Shown: positions 9,051 through 20,219, numbered from the stretch's first letter. The stretch: DNA of 64,000 bases from Enterococcus avium ATCC 14025 (GCF_000406965.1 NZ_KE136364.1:238401-302400), one strand, 5' to 3'. Notes: generated by a model from the letters alone, not told the origin. Translations and numbers: made by a program.

Positions 9051-11243
9051 ATGAGCTTTAAAAGGCTAAAAAGAAAAATCCGAAAAAAGAATTTGACTCC
9101 GATGAACAATCGCAAAAAAGTAGGCGTTATTTTGTTTGCTACGAGTATTGGATTGTTCTTTTTATTTGCCGTTCGCATGATCTATGTAGTAGCAGGTGGT
9201 CACGTAGCTGGAACCTCTTTAAAGGTTAAAACTGAAGAATTATATCATGGTGGTGAGGTAGTAAAAGCCAAACGTGGCACAATCTTTGATCGCAATGGTG
9301 AGGTAATTGCCGAAGATGCGACATCTTACTCGATTTACGCGATTCTTTCAGAGAGCTATGTAAACGGAAATGAGAAACTTTATGCCCAAGAAAAGAACTT
9401 TGATGATTTAGCTTCTATATTAAACAAGTATTTAGGAATCAAGGAAAAATCAGCCTTAAAGACGCTGAAAAGTGGACTTAACAGTGATGGCACTAGTAAG
9501 TATTATCAAGTCGAATTTGGTAATAAAGGTAAAAATATTTCCGAAGAAACGAAACAAAACATCGAGGATGCGATGAAAAAGGATAAGGTCAAAGGACTTT
9601 ATTTTACAGAACATACTGATCGGATGTATCCAAACGGAAATTTTGCTTCTCATTTTATTGGATATGCGCAACCTGATAAAAAAGAATCACTAGTTGGCAT
9701 GATGGGTGTTGAAGCGGCTTATGATGATGTCTTAAAAGGAAAAGATGGAAAAGTAGTTTATCAAAAAGATGAAAATCAACGACCAATTCCAGGAAGTATT
9801 GCGGAAGAAAAAAAGGCAGTCAATGGAGAAGACATTTATACTACATTAGATGCGGGGTTGCAAAGTTATTTAGAGACATTAATGGATAAGGTAAGCTCAG
9901 AAGCGAAACCTACTGAGATGACTGCCATGTTGATGCAGGCAAAAACAGGAGATATCCTAGCGATGTCTCAGCGTCCAACCTTTAATCCTGAGACCAAAGA
10001 AGGTTTGGGAGAAGAAGATGCATGGCGAAATTTCCTAGTGGAAGATAGCTATGAACCAGGGTCAACTATGAAGGTTTTCACTACTTCAGCTGCAGTCAAT
10101 GAAGGTATCTTTAATGAAAATGAAAGTTACGTTTCAGGAAAGATCCAAGTGGCTGACGCAACTATTAATGACTGGGACTTAGGTAAAAAAGGAATATTAA
10201 CGATGCGTCAGGCACTTTCTTGGTCAAGTAATGTCGGAATGGTCAAATTGGAAGAGCGGCTAGGAGACCGTTGGCCTGAATATGTGAAACGCTTTGGTTT
10301 TGGTCAAAGTACTTATTCTGGCTTGCCAGGCGAAACTAAAGGAACATTGCCAACGAGCAATATCGTTGACCAAGCAATGAGTTCATACGGACAAGCCATT
10401 GGCGTAACCAATTTCCAAATGATGCGCGGCTTTACTGCTGTAGCAAATGATGGAAAAATGCTGCAACCTCACTATATTGAAAAAGTCTCCAATCCTGATA
10501 CAGGGAAAGAGATTATTACGAAACCTGAAGTTGTAGGAGAGCCAATCACAGCAGAAACTGCTCAAAAGGTTCGTGAATATATGCGTGATACTGTTGAAAG
10601 TGAAAACTACGGTTCGGCATACGATCAATATAAAGTGCCTGGATACCATATTTCTGCTAAAACAGGTACAGCTCAAATTGCAGAGAATGGAAGATACTTA
10701 ACGGGAGATACAAATTATATCTATTCTATTGCGTTGATGATTCCTTCAGAAGATCCTGAATATATTTTGTATTTAACCATGAAACAACCACAAGAAAAAC
10801 AAGAAGGCATTTTGGGTGAAATTGCGAATCCACTATTAAGTCGTGTAATGGAATTTCAAAATACCGAAACAGATTCTTCTGAGGAAGAAAGCAATACGAA
10901 GGTTACGGTAGAAGATTACCGCAATCTTTCAACATCCAAAGCAGCAGCAGATGCAAATAAACGTGGATTAACAGCTGTTGTGATTGGTGATGGAGATAAA
11001 GTCATCGAACAGTCTGCGAAGCCAGGAGAGAAAGTTATGGCGAACGAGCATCTTATTTTACTAACTAATGGTAAAAAAGAGATGCCGGATGTCCGTGGAT
11101 GGTCCAAAGCAGATATCTTAAAACTAACAAATCTGTTAGATATTGATGTCAGCTTCAAAAAAGGAGATGGGTACTGTACGAAGCAAAGTATTGCTCCTTA
11201 TGCAGAGGTCTCGAAAAAGAAACTGAAAATTACGTTAGGTTAG
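9051..11243 (+). CDS. Division-specific class B penicillin-binding protein (PBP2x/FtsI type)
   Basis: Septal transpeptidase of 730 aa: cytoplasmic basic N-terminus, TM helix at about 24-46, PBP dimerisation domain, transpeptidase domain, then two C-terminal PASTA repeats (about 605-730). Active-site motifs are S338-T-M-K341, S392-S-N394 and K537-T-G539. It cross-links peptidoglycan at the division septum with FtsW. It is the orthologue of streptococcal PBP2x (called pbpC or ftsI in enterococci). It is distinct from low-affinity PBP5, which lacks PASTA repeats. Translation is probably coupled to ftsL because there is no intergenic gap. Confidence 0.95.
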   Translation: MSFKRLKRKIRKKNLTPMNNRKKVGVILFATSIGLFFLFAVRMIYVVAGGHVAGTSLKVKTEELYHGGEVVKAKRGTIFDRNGEVIAEDATSYSIYAILSESYVNGNEKLYAQEKNFDDLASILNKYLGIKEKSALKTLKSGLNSDGTSKYYQVEFGNKGKNISEETKQNIEDAMKKDKVKGLYFTEHTDRMYPNGNFASHFIGYAQPDKKESLVGMMGVEAAYDDVLKGKDGKVVYQKDENQRPIPGSIAEEKKAVNGEDIYTTLDAGLQSYLETLMDKVSSEAKPTEMTAMLMQAKTGDILAMSQRPTFNPETKEGLGEEDAWRNFLVEDSYEPGSTMKVFTTSAAVNEGIFNENESYVSGKIQVADATINDWDLGKKGILTMRQALSWSSNVGMVKLEERLGDRWPEYVKRFGFGQSTYSGLPGETKGTLPTSNIVDQAMSSYGQAIGVTNFQMMRGFTAVANDGKMLQPHYIEKVSNPDTGKEIITKPEVVGEPITAETAQKVREYMRDTVESENYGSAYDQYKVPGYHISAKTGTAQIAENGRYLTGDTNYIYSIALMIPSEDPEYILYLTMKQPQEKQEGILGEIANPLLSRVMEFQNTETDSSEEESNTKVTVEDYRNLSTSKAAADANKRGLTAVVIGDGDKVIEQSAKPGEKVMANEHLILLTNGKKEMPDVRGWSKADILKLTNLLDIDVSFKKGDGYCTKQSIAPYAEVSKKKLKITLG

Positions 11244-11259
11244 GACTGGAGAGAATAAC

Positions 11260-12222
11260 ATGCAACCGGCACAACTATTTATTGCTTTTGCCAGTAGTTT
11301 TGCGATTACTGTGGCAGGCATGCCTTTTATAATTGGCTACTTTAGAATGAAGAAACAAGGACAGGAAATTCGTGATGAAGGCCCGAAGTGGCATAATTCA
11401 AAAGCTGGTACCCCAACGATGGGTGGTCTTGGCTTTTTAGCTGCTGCTGTAATCACATCAATTTGGTATAGTCTATGGACAGATAAAATGACGACTTCGC
11501 TATTAATTTTAGTATTTGTTTTATTACTATATGGAATTATCGGATTTTTAGATGATTTCATTAAGCTGGCGAAAAAGCAAAATGAAGGGTTGACATCAAG
11601 GCAAAAATTCATTGCTCAAGTGGTTGTCGCGATTGTTTTTTATGTAATCTATCGAATGGAAGGCTATCCCAATACTTTGAATTTCTTCGGCATTGAGTTG
11701 CCGCTAAGTATTATTTATGGCTTGTTTGTGATTTTTTGGTTGGTAGGTTTTTCAAATGCGGTAAATCTAACAGATGGAATCGATGGGTTGGTATCTGGTT
11801 TAGGAACAATTTCATTTGCTACATATGGGATTATTGCTTGGAAACAACAACAGTATGAGGTTTTAATTGTTTGTCTTACTGTGATGGGCGGACTTGTAGG
11901 CTTCTTTCCTTACAATAAAAAACCAGCAAAAATTTTCATGGGTGATGTTGGATCGCTAGCTTTAGGTGGGCTGTTGGCGGCCGTGTCGATTATCTTACAT
12001 CAAGAGTGGACATTGTTACTAATTGGTTTGGTATATATTTTTGAAACAGCAAGCGTGATTATTCAGGTTACTTCCTTTAAAATGACAGGTAAGCGTGTTT
12101 TTAAAATGTCGCCATTACATCACCATTTTGAGATGTCTGGCTGGTCAGAGTGGAAAGTAGACACGGTGTTCTGGGCTATCGGGCTCATTGCATCCATCAT
12201 TGTGTTATTGATCGTACTGTAG
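11260..12222 (+). CDS. mraY: Phospho-N-acetylmuramoyl-pentapeptide transferase
   Basis: Polytopic membrane enzyme (about ten TM helices) that transfers phospho-MurNAc-pentapeptide to undecaprenyl phosphate, forming lipid I. Family motifs are [53 protein letters not shown] and the late loop [17 protein letters not shown]. Length 320 aa is normal. It lies between the PBP and murD. It shares a fold with the Epa initiating enzyme at 43.0 kb but has the MraY-specific HHHFE motif. Confidence 0.97.
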   Translation: MQPAQLFIAFASSFAITVAGMPFIIGYFRMKKQGQEIRDEGPKWHNSKAGTPTMGGLGFLAAAVITSIWYSLWTDKMTTSLLILVFVLLLYGIIGFLDDFIKLAKKQNEGLTSRQKFIAQVVVAIVFYVIYRMEGYPNTLNFFGIELPLSIIYGLFVIFWLVGFSNAVNLTDGIDGLVSGLGTISFATYGIIAWKQQQYEVLIVCLTVMGGLVGFFPYNKKPAKIFMGDVGSLALGGLLAAVSIILHQEWTLLLIGLVYIFETASVIIQVTSFKMTGKRVFKMSPLHHHFEMSGWSEWKVDTVFWAIGLIASIIVLLIVL

Positions 12223-12235
12223 GAGATGACTAGAA

Positions 12236-13600
12236 ATGAAACAAATCAAACAATATCAAAACGAAAAAGTATTAGTCTTAGGATTAGCGAAGAGTGGATT
12301 TAGTGCGGCCAAGTTGTTGAATGACTTGGGCGCACTTGTTACGGTCAACGACGGAAAACCCTTTGAAGAAAATCCAGAGGCTCAGGGCTTACTGGAACAA
12401 GGTGTACGGGTGATTACTGGGCATCATCCGATAGAATTGCTAGATGAAGATTTTTCTTTAATGGTGAAAAATCCTGGTATCCCATATGATAATCCGTTAG
12501 TGGCCAAAGCGGAGAAACTGCATATTCCAATCTTGACCGAAGTGGAGTTGGCTTATCAAGTCGCTGAATGTCCAATCGTTGGTATCACTGGTACGAATGG
12601 CAAGACGACCACCACCACCATGATCGGTCTATTGTTGAATCAAGAACGTACTGCTGGAAAGGCCCATCTTGCTGGTAATATTGGTTTCCCCGGCAGTGAA
12701 GTGGCTGCTAAAGCAACAGCTGAAGATGATATAGTTATGGAATTGTCTAGTTTTCAATTGATGGGAATTGAAGCATTTAAGCCACAGATTGCGGTCATTA
12801 CCAATATTTATGAAGCCCATCTAGATTATCACAAAACACGTGAAAATTATGTAGCCGCGAAGTGGTCAATTCAAGAAAACATGACAGCAGATGATTATTT
12901 AGTTTTAAACTGGAATTCAGAAGAGTTACAAAAAATGAGCAAGCAAACGAAGGCTCAAGTTGTTCCTTTTTCAACGAAAGAAAAAATTGAAAATGGTGCT
13001 TATTTTCTTCATGGCGGTCTATATTACAAGGAAGAGAAAATCATGGATGCTTCTGAACTAGGAGTACCTGGTGCGCATAATATTGAGAATGCCTTGGCGG
13101 CGATTGCGGTGGCGAAGTTAAAAGGAGTCTCCAATAATGGGATTCGTACTGCATTGAGTAATTTCCATGGAGTACCTCATCGTACACAATACGTTGCCAC
13201 AATCAATGGTCGTAAATTTTACAATGACTCTAAAGCGACTAACAGCTTAGCGACAGAAATGGCGTTAAGCGGATTTAATAATGAACAGTTGATTCTGCTG
13301 GCTGGTGGATTAGATCGTGGAAATGGATTTGATGAACTGATTCCATCTCTGGAGGGAGTCAAAGCGATTATTCTATTTGGTGAAACGAAAGATAAATTGG
13401 CTGAGACGGCTGAACGAGCAGGAATTAGGACGATTATTATGACTTCAAATGTTGAAACGGCTGTTCCTTTAGCCTATGAACAAAGTGAAGTTGGAGATAG
13501 TATCTTGTTATCTCCTGCAAATGCAAGCTGGGATCAATATCCTAGTTTTGAAATTCGCGGAGACAAATTTATGCAAGCTGTTAAGCAATTAGAAAAGTAG
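12236..13600 (+). CDS. murD: UDP-N-acetylmuramoyl-L-alanine--D-glutamate ligase
   Basis: Cytoplasmic Mur ligase adding D-Glu to UDP-MurNAc-L-Ala with ATP. The N-terminal UDP-binding domain has [16 protein letters not shown]. The ATP-binding P-loop is [16 protein letters not shown]. The central domain contains GNIGFP and MELSSFQLM, and the C-terminal domain [15 protein letters not shown] and [19 protein letters not shown]. Length 454 aa fits. It is followed after 9 bp by murG. Confidence 0.97.
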   Translation: MKQIKQYQNEKVLVLGLAKSGFSAAKLLNDLGALVTVNDGKPFEENPEAQGLLEQGVRVITGHHPIELLDEDFSLMVKNPGIPYDNPLVAKAEKLHIPILTEVELAYQVAECPIVGITGTNGKTTTTTMIGLLLNQERTAGKAHLAGNIGFPGSEVAAKATAEDDIVMELSSFQLMGIEAFKPQIAVITNIYEAHLDYHKTRENYVAAKWSIQENMTADDYLVLNWNSEELQKMSKQTKAQVVPFSTKEKIENGAYFLHGGLYYKEEKIMDASELGVPGAHNIENALAAIAVAKLKGVSNNGIRTALSNFHGVPHRTQYVATINGRKFYNDSKATNSLATEMALSGFNNEQLILLAGGLDRGNGFDELIPSLEGVKAIILFGETKDKLAETAERAGIRTIIMTSNVETAVPLAYEQSEVGDSILLSPANASWDQYPSFEIRGDKFMQAVKQLEK

Positions 13601-13609
13601 GGAAATGAA

Positions 13610-14701
13610 ATGAGAATACTTGTTACAGGCGGCGGCACGGGCGGACATATCTATCCAGCCTTAGCATTTATCCGTTACGTACAAAAAATTCAACCTGATT
13701 CAGAATTTCTATATGTAGGAACGCATCGAGGGTTGGAAAATAAGATCGTGCCTGAGACAGGCATTTCTTTTAAAACAATCAAAATTCAAGGCTTTAAGCG
13801 GAAACTTTCGCTTGATAATATCAAAACAGTCCAATTATTTGTTGAAAGTATCAAACGCTCGAAGGAGATCTTACGAGAGTTTAAACCAGATGTAGTGATT
13901 GGTACAGGTGGCTATGTTTCTGGTTCAGTCGTTTATGCAGCAGCACGTATGAAAATTCCTACAATCGTTCACGAACAAAATAGCGTTCCAGGGATTACAA
14001 ATAAATTTCTTAGCCGCTTCGCTGATCGAGTTGGGATTAGTTTTCCAGATGCTGCACAATATTTTCCAGAGAATAAAACTGTCTTAGTTGGAAATCCGCG
14101 AGCCCAAGAAGTGGTGACCAGTGGAAAGTCAGAAGTATTAGAACAATATGGTCTGTTGCCAGACATTCCAACTGTCCTAATTTTTGGCGGAAGCCAAGGG
14201 GCACTCAAAATAAATCAGGCGGTCATTCAAGCACTACCTAAATTTTCACAGAAAGAATATCAAGTGCTGTACGCTTCTGGTGATCGTTATTATAATGAGA
14301 TAGCAGAAAAATTTGATATCGAAAAAATCAATCATAACCTATCGCTTCAGCCGTACATCAAAAATATGACAGATGTTATGGCAAATGTTGATTTATTAAT
14401 TGGACGTGCAGGCGCAACTTCAATCGCAGAGCTTACAGCTTTAGGTTTGCCAGCTATTCTCATTCCAAGCCCATACGTCACAAATGACCATCAAACGAAA
14501 AATGCACAGAGTTTGGTCAATGCTGGGGCTGTCAAAATGATTACGGATGCTGATTTAACTGGGGAAAAATTAGTAGAAGCAGTGGATGAAATCATGGGTG
14601 ATCCAGAAAAAAAGGCAATGATGGCGAAAGCTTCACGTCAAGAAGGTATCCCAGATGCAGCAGAGCGATTGTGGTCATTAGTTAACGAGATTGTAAAATA
14701 G
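13610..14701 (+). CDS. murG: Lipid II synthase MurG (GlcNAc transferase)
   Basis: Peripheral membrane GT28 enzyme transferring GlcNAc from UDP-GlcNAc to lipid I. The N-terminal glycine-rich motif is [17 protein letters not shown]. Acceptor-side motifs are [14 protein letters not shown] and [14 protein letters not shown]. The donor-binding C-terminal half has [11 protein letters not shown] and [22 protein letters not shown]. Length 363 aa is usual. It overlaps nothing but is only about 20 bp from the putative start of divIB. Confidence 0.97.
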   Translation: MRILVTGGGTGGHIYPALAFIRYVQKIQPDSEFLYVGTHRGLENKIVPETGISFKTIKIQGFKRKLSLDNIKTVQLFVESIKRSKEILREFKPDVVIGTGGYVSGSVVYAAARMKIPTIVHEQNSVPGITNKFLSRFADRVGISFPDAAQYFPENKTVLVGNPRAQEVVTSGKSEVLEQYGLLPDIPTVLIFGGSQGALKINQAVIQALPKFSQKEYQVLYASGDRYYNEIAEKFDIEKINHNLSLQPYIKNMTDVMANVDLLIGRAGATSIAELTALGLPAILIPSPYVTNDHQTKNAQSLVNAGAVKMITDADLTGEKLVEAVDEIMGDPEKKAMMAKASRQEGIPDAAERLWSLVNEIVK

Positions 14702-14720
14702 TTTTTTGGAGGTGAGGACC

Positions 14721-15821
14721 ATTAGTCGTGAAGAGTTTCCGGAGGAAGGCAAAGAAAATCAGCAAGTAGAAAAAACAAAGCAAGAGAATTTGACCCCATG
14801 GCAGTTAGCGAATATGGAATATTTGAAACAAAAAGCGCTGGAAAAGGGTGAAACTGTTGATCAGGCAGCAACTGCTGAAGAGACAAACGAACTTTCTAAC
14901 ACTGATGGACTTGCCGAAGAAAAATTAGAAGAGCCTGAACAAAAAGATACAATACCTTTAGAATCTGAAATTGAAGAGCCTGAGATGGAGGATGCACCAA
15001 GCGGGCCTAAAAATGGATCATTTTTAGAACGATTACCTAATATCAAACATGAGCGCAATCGACGGCTCGTAAAGAGATCCTTGATTTTAATCGGGTTATT
15101 TTCAATTCCAGCCTTATTATTATTGTATTACATATCACCACTAGCTAAGTTAGGCGGTGTAAGTATAAAAGGTAATGAGAAGATTTCAACAGAGATAATC
15201 GAAAAAGAACTGAATTTTAGCGTGGGTGACAATCTTTGGAGTCAATATTTTGATCGTAAAGATAACGTGAAAAATCTGAAAAAGCAAGAATTGCAAATTG
15301 AAAATGCAGAAGTTCACCTAGATGGGATCAATCATTTTGTGGTAGATGTGAAAGAATATCCTGAAGTCGCATACTTAGAAAATGATGGAAAGTATTCTCC
15401 TGTCATTTCAAATGGTAAAATTATTCCGATTGAAGTAGAAAAAAGCGATGGTGACCTGCCAATTCTAGAAAGCTTCACCGGATCAAAAAGAATTCTAAAA
15501 GTACTTGAAGGCTATAAAAAATTATCTGAAGAGGTTAAACAAGGCATATCCCAGATTAAATATTCCCCAACAAATGAAAACAAGGAATTATTGGAAATTT
15601 TCATGAATGATGGGAACAAGGTCTTAGTCAGCATTAACGATTTAGCCAGTAAAATGAAGTATTATCCTCAAATTGCGAAAGAAATGAGTGACAAAGGAAT
15701 TAAGGGGATCGTAGATATGGAAGCAGGAATTTACAGCTATCCGTATACTGAAAATTCAACTACTGAGGATGCAACACAAAACTCAACAGATCAATCTGGA
15801 ACCGCTGTTGTAAATGATTAA
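14721..15821 (+). CDS. divIB: Cell division protein DivIB/FtsQ (probable ATT start)
   Basis: Bitopic divisome protein. A long charged cytoplasmic N-terminus of about 115 residues (contains LTPWQLANMEYLKQKALEKG) precedes one TM helix (LILIGLFSIPALLLLYYI). A POTRA domain follows (LGGVSIKGNEKISTEIIEKELNF), then the FtsQ/DivIB beta domain and a Thr/Ser-rich tail. It acts with FtsL and DivIC. Start choice is unusual: a near-perfect Shine-Dalgarno GGAGGTGA (14708-14715) is 8 nt (counted from GGAGG) before an ATT codon at 14721. The in-frame TTG (14706) and GTG (14712) lie inside or before that SD and have no RBS of their own. The next in-frame ATG (near 14814) would cut off the conserved PWQLAN region. 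Confidence 0.9.
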   Translation: MSREEFPEEGKENQQVEKTKQENLTPWQLANMEYLKQKALEKGETVDQAATAEETNELSNTDGLAEEKLEEPEQKDTIPLESEIEEPEMEDAPSGPKNGSFLERLPNIKHERNRRLVKRSLILIGLFSIPALLLLYYISPLAKLGGVSIKGNEKISTEIIEKELNFSVGDNLWSQYFDRKDNVKNLKKQELQIENAEVHLDGINHFVVDVKEYPEVAYLENDGKYSPVISNGKIIPIEVEKSDGDLPILESFTGSKRILKVLEGYKKLSEEVKQGISQIKYSPTNENKELLEIFMNDGNKVLVSINDLASKMKYYPQIAKEMSDKGIKGIVDMEAGIYSYPYTENSTTEDATQNSTDQSGTAVVND

Positions 15822-15870
15822 ATTTATTACAAGAAAATGTTGAATCTTCTTTTTCATTCTAGGCAAAATG

Positions 15871-15879
15871 TGTTAAAAT
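15871..15879 (+). promoter_or_regulatory. Candidate extended -10 promoter before ftsA
   Basis: In the 165-bp gap between divIB and ftsA, TGTTAAAAT forms an extended -10 (TGn followed by TAAAAT at 15874-15879). No good -35 is visible, but extended -10 promoters often lack one. It would allow ftsA-ftsZ to be expressed independently of the upstream wall genes, as is usual in Firmicutes. The gap otherwise holds only A/T-rich sequence. Confidence 0.4.
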
Positions 15880-15986
15880 TGAAGGCAGTGAATTACTTGC
15901 GAAAAATTATATTTCATGCTTAACAGTAAGTTAAAATATTACATCTGAATAAAGCATTTATTTGAAAATAGGAGGGAATCCCATTC

Positions 15987-17312
15987 ATGGCAAAAGCAGG
16001 AATGTATGTAGGCCTTGATATCGGGACAACATCGATCAAAGTTGTTGTTGCCGAGTACATCGATAGCCAAATGAATATCATTGGTGTTGGAAACGCAAAA
16101 TCAGAAGGAATCAACCGTGGGATTATCGTAGATATCGATAAGACAGTACAGGCGATTCAGCGAGCAGTAAAACAGGCCGAGGAAAAAGCTGGGATTCAGA
16201 TTAAAAGTGTCAGCGTTGGACTACCTGCTAACTTGTTAGAAGTCGAACCTTGTCAAGGTATGATTGCTGTTAATAATGAGTCAAAAGAGATTATGGATGA
16301 AGATGTTCGTAATGTCGCTTCAGCAGCAATGGTTCGTTCAGTTCCTCCTGAAAGACAAATCGTTGCGCTGCTGCCTCAAGAATTTACCGTCGACGGATTT
16401 GAAGGTATCAAAGATCCGCGAGGCATGATCGGTGTTCGTCTTGAAATGTTTGGATTAGTATTTACTGGTCCAAAAACGATCATCCATAATATTACAAAAT
16501 GTGTTGAAAAAGCAGGATTATCGGTTGCTGAAACAGTAATTACATCCTTAGCTTTAACAGAATCTATTTTATCTGATGGTGAAAAGGATTTTGGCACGAT
16601 TGTGATTGATATGGGTGGTGGACAAACAACGACGGCAGTTATGCATGATAAACAGTTGAAATTCACACATGTGGATCAAGAAGGTGGGGAATTTGTTACA
16701 AAGGATATCTCCATCGTTTTAAATACTTCTTTTAATAATGCTGAGGCGTTGAAGATCAATTATGGAGACGCTTATCCAAGCCGGACATCTGCTGACGAAG
16801 ATTTTCCAGTTGATGTCATTGGAAAAACAGATCCAGTTAAAGTTGATGAACGATATCTGGCTGAAATTATCGAAGCACGGTTGGAACAAATATTCCGTAA
16901 AGCCAAAGATGCTTTAGATGAAATCGAAGCACTTGATTTACCAGGTGGTGTTGTCCTGACCGGTGGCGCAGCAAGTTTACCAGGTGTGGTTGATTTAGCG
17001 GAAGACATTTTTGGAACCACAGTTAAATTGCATGTACCGAATCAAATGGGCTTGAGAAATCCAGTCTTTACAAATGTCATCAGTATCGTCAATTATTCAG
17101 CTGAATTGAGTGATGTCTATCATTTGGCAAAATCAGCGGTTACAGGTGAAAAAGTTTCACTATCTGCTTCACCACAAACCAACGCTGTTTCAACAGCACC
17201 TGTGTATGACGATTACGAAGCATCAAATGATTATGAAGAAGAAACAAAGCCAAAAAATGAAGAAAAAGTAACCGGGAAGATTAAAGACTTCTTCTCTAAT
17301 ATTTTTGATTAA
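15987..17312 (+). CDS. ftsA: Cell division protein FtsA
   Basis: Actin-like ATPase that tethers FtsZ to the membrane. The ATPase phosphate-1 motif is YVGLDIGTTSIKVVVAEY. The phosphate-2 region is TIVIDMGGGQTTTAVM and the adenosine motif is GVVLTGGAASLPGV. The extreme C-terminus (KVTGKIKDFFSNIFD) is the amphipathic membrane-targeting helix, preceded by an acidic linker of about 50 residues. Length 441 aa is standard. The RBS AGGAGG lies upstream of the ATG. It is 21 bp from ftsZ. Confidence 0.97.
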   Translation: MAKAGMYVGLDIGTTSIKVVVAEYIDSQMNIIGVGNAKSEGINRGIIVDIDKTVQAIQRAVKQAEEKAGIQIKSVSVGLPANLLEVEPCQGMIAVNNESKEIMDEDVRNVASAAMVRSVPPERQIVALLPQEFTVDGFEGIKDPRGMIGVRLEMFGLVFTGPKTIIHNITKCVEKAGLSVAETVITSLALTESILSDGEKDFGTIVIDMGGGQTTTAVMHDKQLKFTHVDQEGGEFVTKDISIVLNTSFNNAEALKINYGDAYPSRTSADEDFPVDVIGKTDPVKVDERYLAEIIEARLEQIFRKAKDALDEIEALDLPGGVVLTGGAASLPGVVDLAEDIFGTTVKLHVPNQMGLRNPVFTNVISIVNYSAELSDVYHLAKSAVTGEKVSLSASPQTNAVSTAPVYDDYEASNDYEEETKPKNEEKVTGKIKDFFSNIFD

Positions 17313-17333
17313 TTTGTAGGAGGAATAGAAAAC

Positions 17334-18572
17334 ATGGAATTCTCAATAGATAACAATATTAACGAAGGTGCTGTTATTAAAGTTATCGGTGTTGGCGGTG
17401 GCGGTGGCAATGCTATCAACCGTATGATCGAGGAAAACGTTAAAGGCGTTGAATTCATCGCATCAAACACTGATGTTCAAGCACTCAAAAACTCAAAAGC
17501 AGAAACAGTTATTCAATTAGGCCCTAAATATACTCGTGGTTTGGGTGCAGGTTCGCAACCAGAAGTTGGTCAAAAATCAGCTGAAGAAAGCGAACAAGCT
17601 ATTCGTGACGCATTAGAAGGTGCAGATATGGTTTTCATCACAGCTGGAATGGGCGGAGGTACTGGTACTGGGGCTGCTCCGATTGTGGCGAAGATTGCAA
17701 AAGATCTCGGTGCTTTAACTGTCGGTGTCGTTACACGTCCATTCAGCTTTGAAGGACCAAAACGCGGACGTTTCGCAGCAGAAGGGATTTCAGCATTAAA
17801 GGAAAATGTTGATACTTTATTGATCATCTCAAACAATCGCCTGCTAGAAGTAGTTGACAAGAAAACGCCAATGCTTGAAGCATTCCGTGAAGCAGATAAC
17901 GTTTTGCGTCAAGGTGTTCAAGGTATCTCAGATTTAATCACAGCACCTGGTTACGTGAACTTGGACTTTGCTGATGTGAAAACTGTAATGGCAAATCAAG
18001 GGACTGCTTTAATGGGAATCGGCGTTGCAAGTGGCGAAGATCGTGTCGTTGAAGCAACGAAAAAAGCGATTTCCTCTCCATTGCTAGAAACATCTATTGA
18101 TGGTGCAGAACAAGTTCTATTAAACATCACTGGTGGATTAGATATGACTTTATTTGAAGCACAAGATGCTTCTGACATTGTTGCAAGCGCAGCAACAGGG
18201 GATGTTAATATTATCTTAGGTACATCAATTAGCGAAGAATTAGGCGATGAAATCCGCGTTACAGTAATTGCGACAGGAATCGATCCAACAAAAAAGGAGC
18301 GTAAGGCTACACGTAATACACAACGTGCTAGTCAAATCCAATCAGTTCCACAAAAACAAAATTTAGATATTGAACCTGCAAGAAGCAACGATGGTCAGTC
18401 TGCTTTTGGTGAATGGGATATCCGCAAGGAAGAAAATATCCGTCCTAAAGTTGAAGATACACAATTTGATAACATCGAAAAGAAAGAATTCGAAACATTC
18501 AATCGTGAAGAAGTAAAACCTGAAAAAGACGAAGAACTAGATACACCACCATTCTTTCGCCGTAGAAAATAA
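17334..18572 (+). CDS. ftsZ: Cell division protein FtsZ
   Basis: Tubulin-like GTPase that forms the Z ring. Visible motifs are [15 protein letters not shown], the GTP-binding tubulin signature [12 protein letters not shown] (near residue 105), [14 protein letters not shown] and the T7 synergy-loop region [21 protein letters not shown] Gln/Glu-rich linker (about 320-400) leads to the conserved C-terminal peptide [10 protein letters not shown], which binds FtsA and SepF. Length 412 aa is typical for enterococci. Confidence 0.98.
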   Translation: MEFSIDNNINEGAVIKVIGVGGGGGNAINRMIEENVKGVEFIASNTDVQALKNSKAETVIQLGPKYTRGLGAGSQPEVGQKSAEESEQAIRDALEGADMVFITAGMGGGTGTGAAPIVAKIAKDLGALTVGVVTRPFSFEGPKRGRFAAEGISALKENVDTLLIISNNRLLEVVDKKTPMLEAFREADNVLRQGVQGISDLITAPGYVNLDFADVKTVMANQGTALMGIGVASGEDRVVEATKKAISSPLLETSIDGAEQVLLNITGGLDMTLFEAQDASDIVASAATGDVNIILGTSISEELGDEIRVTVIATGIDPTKKERKATRNTQRASQIQSVPQKQNLDIEPARSNDGQSAFGEWDIRKEENIRPKVEDTQFDNIEKKEFETFNREEVKPEKDEELDTPPFFRRRK

Positions 18573-18586
18573 AAGGGGGAGAGCAC

Positions 18587-19264
18587 ATGATCGCTGAAAA
18601 CTTGCATAGAATCGAGCAAGAGATTCAGGAGTCGTGTGCTCTTGCTTCACGTAACCCAGAGGAAATTACTATGGTTGCGGTGACAAAGAGTGTCGACTCC
18701 ATGACCGCAAACGAACTCGTTGAACTAGGTGTGACGGATTTAGCAGAAAATCGAGTAGATAAATTGCTGGATAAAAAGCGAAGTCTTTCAAACTATCAGC
18801 AGATCAAATGGCATCTCATTGGTAATTTACAGCGTCGCAAGGTAAAATTGATTATAAATGAAATTGATTACTTTCATGCGTTAGACAGTTTACGGTTGGC
18901 ACAAGAAATACAAAAGCGTGCTGAACATCAAATAAAATGTTTTATTGAAGTAAATGTTTCCGGAGAAGAATCAAAGCATGGTATTAGGCCGAGTGACCTT
19001 CAATCCTTTATTAAAGAATTAGAGGGATTAGAGAAAATTCAGGTGATCGGATTAATGACTATGGCGCCATATGAGGCAACTGAGTTAGAGATTCGGAATG
19101 TTTTTTCTACTTTGAAACAGCTTCAAGAAAGTGTGAAGGAACAAGACTTGCAATATGCGCCATGCACAGAATTGAGCATGGGAATGAGCCAAGACTTCAA
19201 AACGGCAATTGAAGAAGGTGCTACTTTTGTTCGAATCGGAACGGCACTATTTAAGAAAGGTTAG
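18587..19264 (+). CDS. ylmE: PLP-homeostasis protein (YggS/YlmE family)
   Basis: Pyridoxal-phosphate-binding protein of the PLPBP family; it has an alanine racemase-like TIM barrel but no racemase activity in studied members. The PLP lysine is in MVAVTKSVDSMTANEL. Other conserved blocks are WHLIGNLQRRKVK, CFIEVNVSGEESKHGI, GLMTMAPY and ELSMGMSQDFKTAIEEGATFVRIGTALF. Length 225 aa is standard. It sits between ftsZ and sepF, as in Bacillus and streptococci, although its cellular role is vitamin B6 balance. Confidence 0.95.
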   Translation: MIAENLHRIEQEIQESCALASRNPEEITMVAVTKSVDSMTANELVELGVTDLAENRVDKLLDKKRSLSNYQQIKWHLIGNLQRRKVKLIINEIDYFHALDSLRLAQEIQKRAEHQIKCFIEVNVSGEESKHGIRPSDLQSFIKELEGLEKIQVIGLMTMAPYEATELEIRNVFSTLKQLQESVKEQDLQYAPCTELSMGMSQDFKTAIEEGATFVRIGTALFKKG

Positions 19265-19273
19265 GTAAAGTTA

Positions 19274-19918
19274 ATGGGAATTAGTCTAGCAAAGATCACT
19301 GATTTTTTTGGTTTAGCAGATGACGATATGTATGAAGAAGCAGCGACACCTGCTCCAAAGAAGCAGGTTAGCCGCCCAGTAAGCGCACCTTTGAAGAAAG
19401 AACGCGTGGCAACACGTCCTACGTATCAAAAGCAGGAACGTTCTCCGGAACGTCAAAAAGAAAGAATACAGCAGGAACGGGTCAGCCAACCAGTCGCAGA
19501 ACCTCAGACAAATCGCAGAGCTGAAACTGTGGCAAAAAGGGCAGAAAGCATGGCGAAGAAAAGCGAAAAAGTCGTGTCTATGCCTAACAATAATAATCGA
19601 GCGCAACGACTTACACCAAGAACAGAAGAAAAAAGAAAGGACCGTATTTCAGTAGTAGAACCAAGGGCCTATAATGAAGCAATGACAATAGCTAAACGAG
19701 TAGGTCAAGGTGAGGTAGTCTTAATTAATTTTCAATCTTTGGATGAAATGAGAGCGCGTCGTGTGGTCGATTTTCTAACTGGTGCAGTCTTTATGATTGA
19801 TGGTGATATTAAACGTGTTGGAAATGAAATGTTTTTATGTACGCCAACAAATGTTGAAATTACCAACTCTACGTTGAGCTCCATGGTTGATGAAGATATT
19901 TACGGATTAGAAATGTAA
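19274..19918 (+). CDS. sepF: Cell division protein SepF
   Basis: FtsZ-binding membrane anchor. The short N-terminal amphipathic helix (about 1-12, MGISLAKITDFFG) precedes an unusually long, Arg/Lys/Gln-rich disordered linker (about 22-125). The compact SepF domain (about 126-214) contains RISVVEPRAYNEAMTIAKRV, GEVVLINFQSLDEMRARRVVDFLTGAVFMIDGDIKRVG and FLCTPTNVEI. At 214 aa it is longer than the 150-residue Bacillus protein because of the linker. It lies 9 bp after ylmE. Confidence 0.95.
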   Translation: MGISLAKITDFFGLADDDMYEEAATPAPKKQVSRPVSAPLKKERVATRPTYQKQERSPERQKERIQQERVSQPVAEPQTNRRAETVAKRAESMAKKSEKVVSMPNNNNRAQRLTPRTEEKRKDRISVVEPRAYNEAMTIAKRVGQGEVVLINFQSLDEMRARRVVDFLTGAVFMIDGDIKRVGNEMFLCTPTNVEITNSTLSSMVDEDIYGLEM

Positions 19919-19931
19919 AGGAGCCGCATAG

Positions 19932-20207
19932 TTGAATCTACTTATTACACTTTTTTATTATTTAAATCGACTAGTTTATCTTTATACGATTCTTTTAGTC
20001 GTTTATGCATTAATGTCATGGTTTCCTGGTGCTTACCAGTCTAAATTTGGTCAACTATTAGGTCGAATTTGTGAACCGTTTCTTGATTTATTTCGACGTT
20101 TGCCTTTGCAATTTGGCGGAATCGATTTTTCTGTAATGGCAGCGATTTTAGCATTAAATATTGCGATGGAGGTTCTACAAAGAATTTTGTATAGTATTAT
20201 CTACTAA
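19932..20207 (+). CDS. ylmG: YggT/YlmG family membrane protein
   Basis: Small integral membrane protein (91 aa) with two hydrophobic helices (about 3-30 and 65-88) flanking the conserved loop LMSWFPGAYQSKFGQLLGRICEPFLDLFRR, typical of YggT. Its start is a TTG at 19932 with GGAG 8 nt upstream; there is no nearby ATG. Family members are linked to division or nucleoid distribution, but the molecular function is not established. It lies between sepF and ylmH. Confidence 0.92.
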   Translation: MNLLITLFYYLNRLVYLYTILLVVYALMSWFPGAYQSKFGQLLGRICEPFLDLFRRLPLQFGGIDFSVMAAILALNIAMEVLQRILYSIIY

Positions 20208-20219
20208 GGAGGTGGCAAT

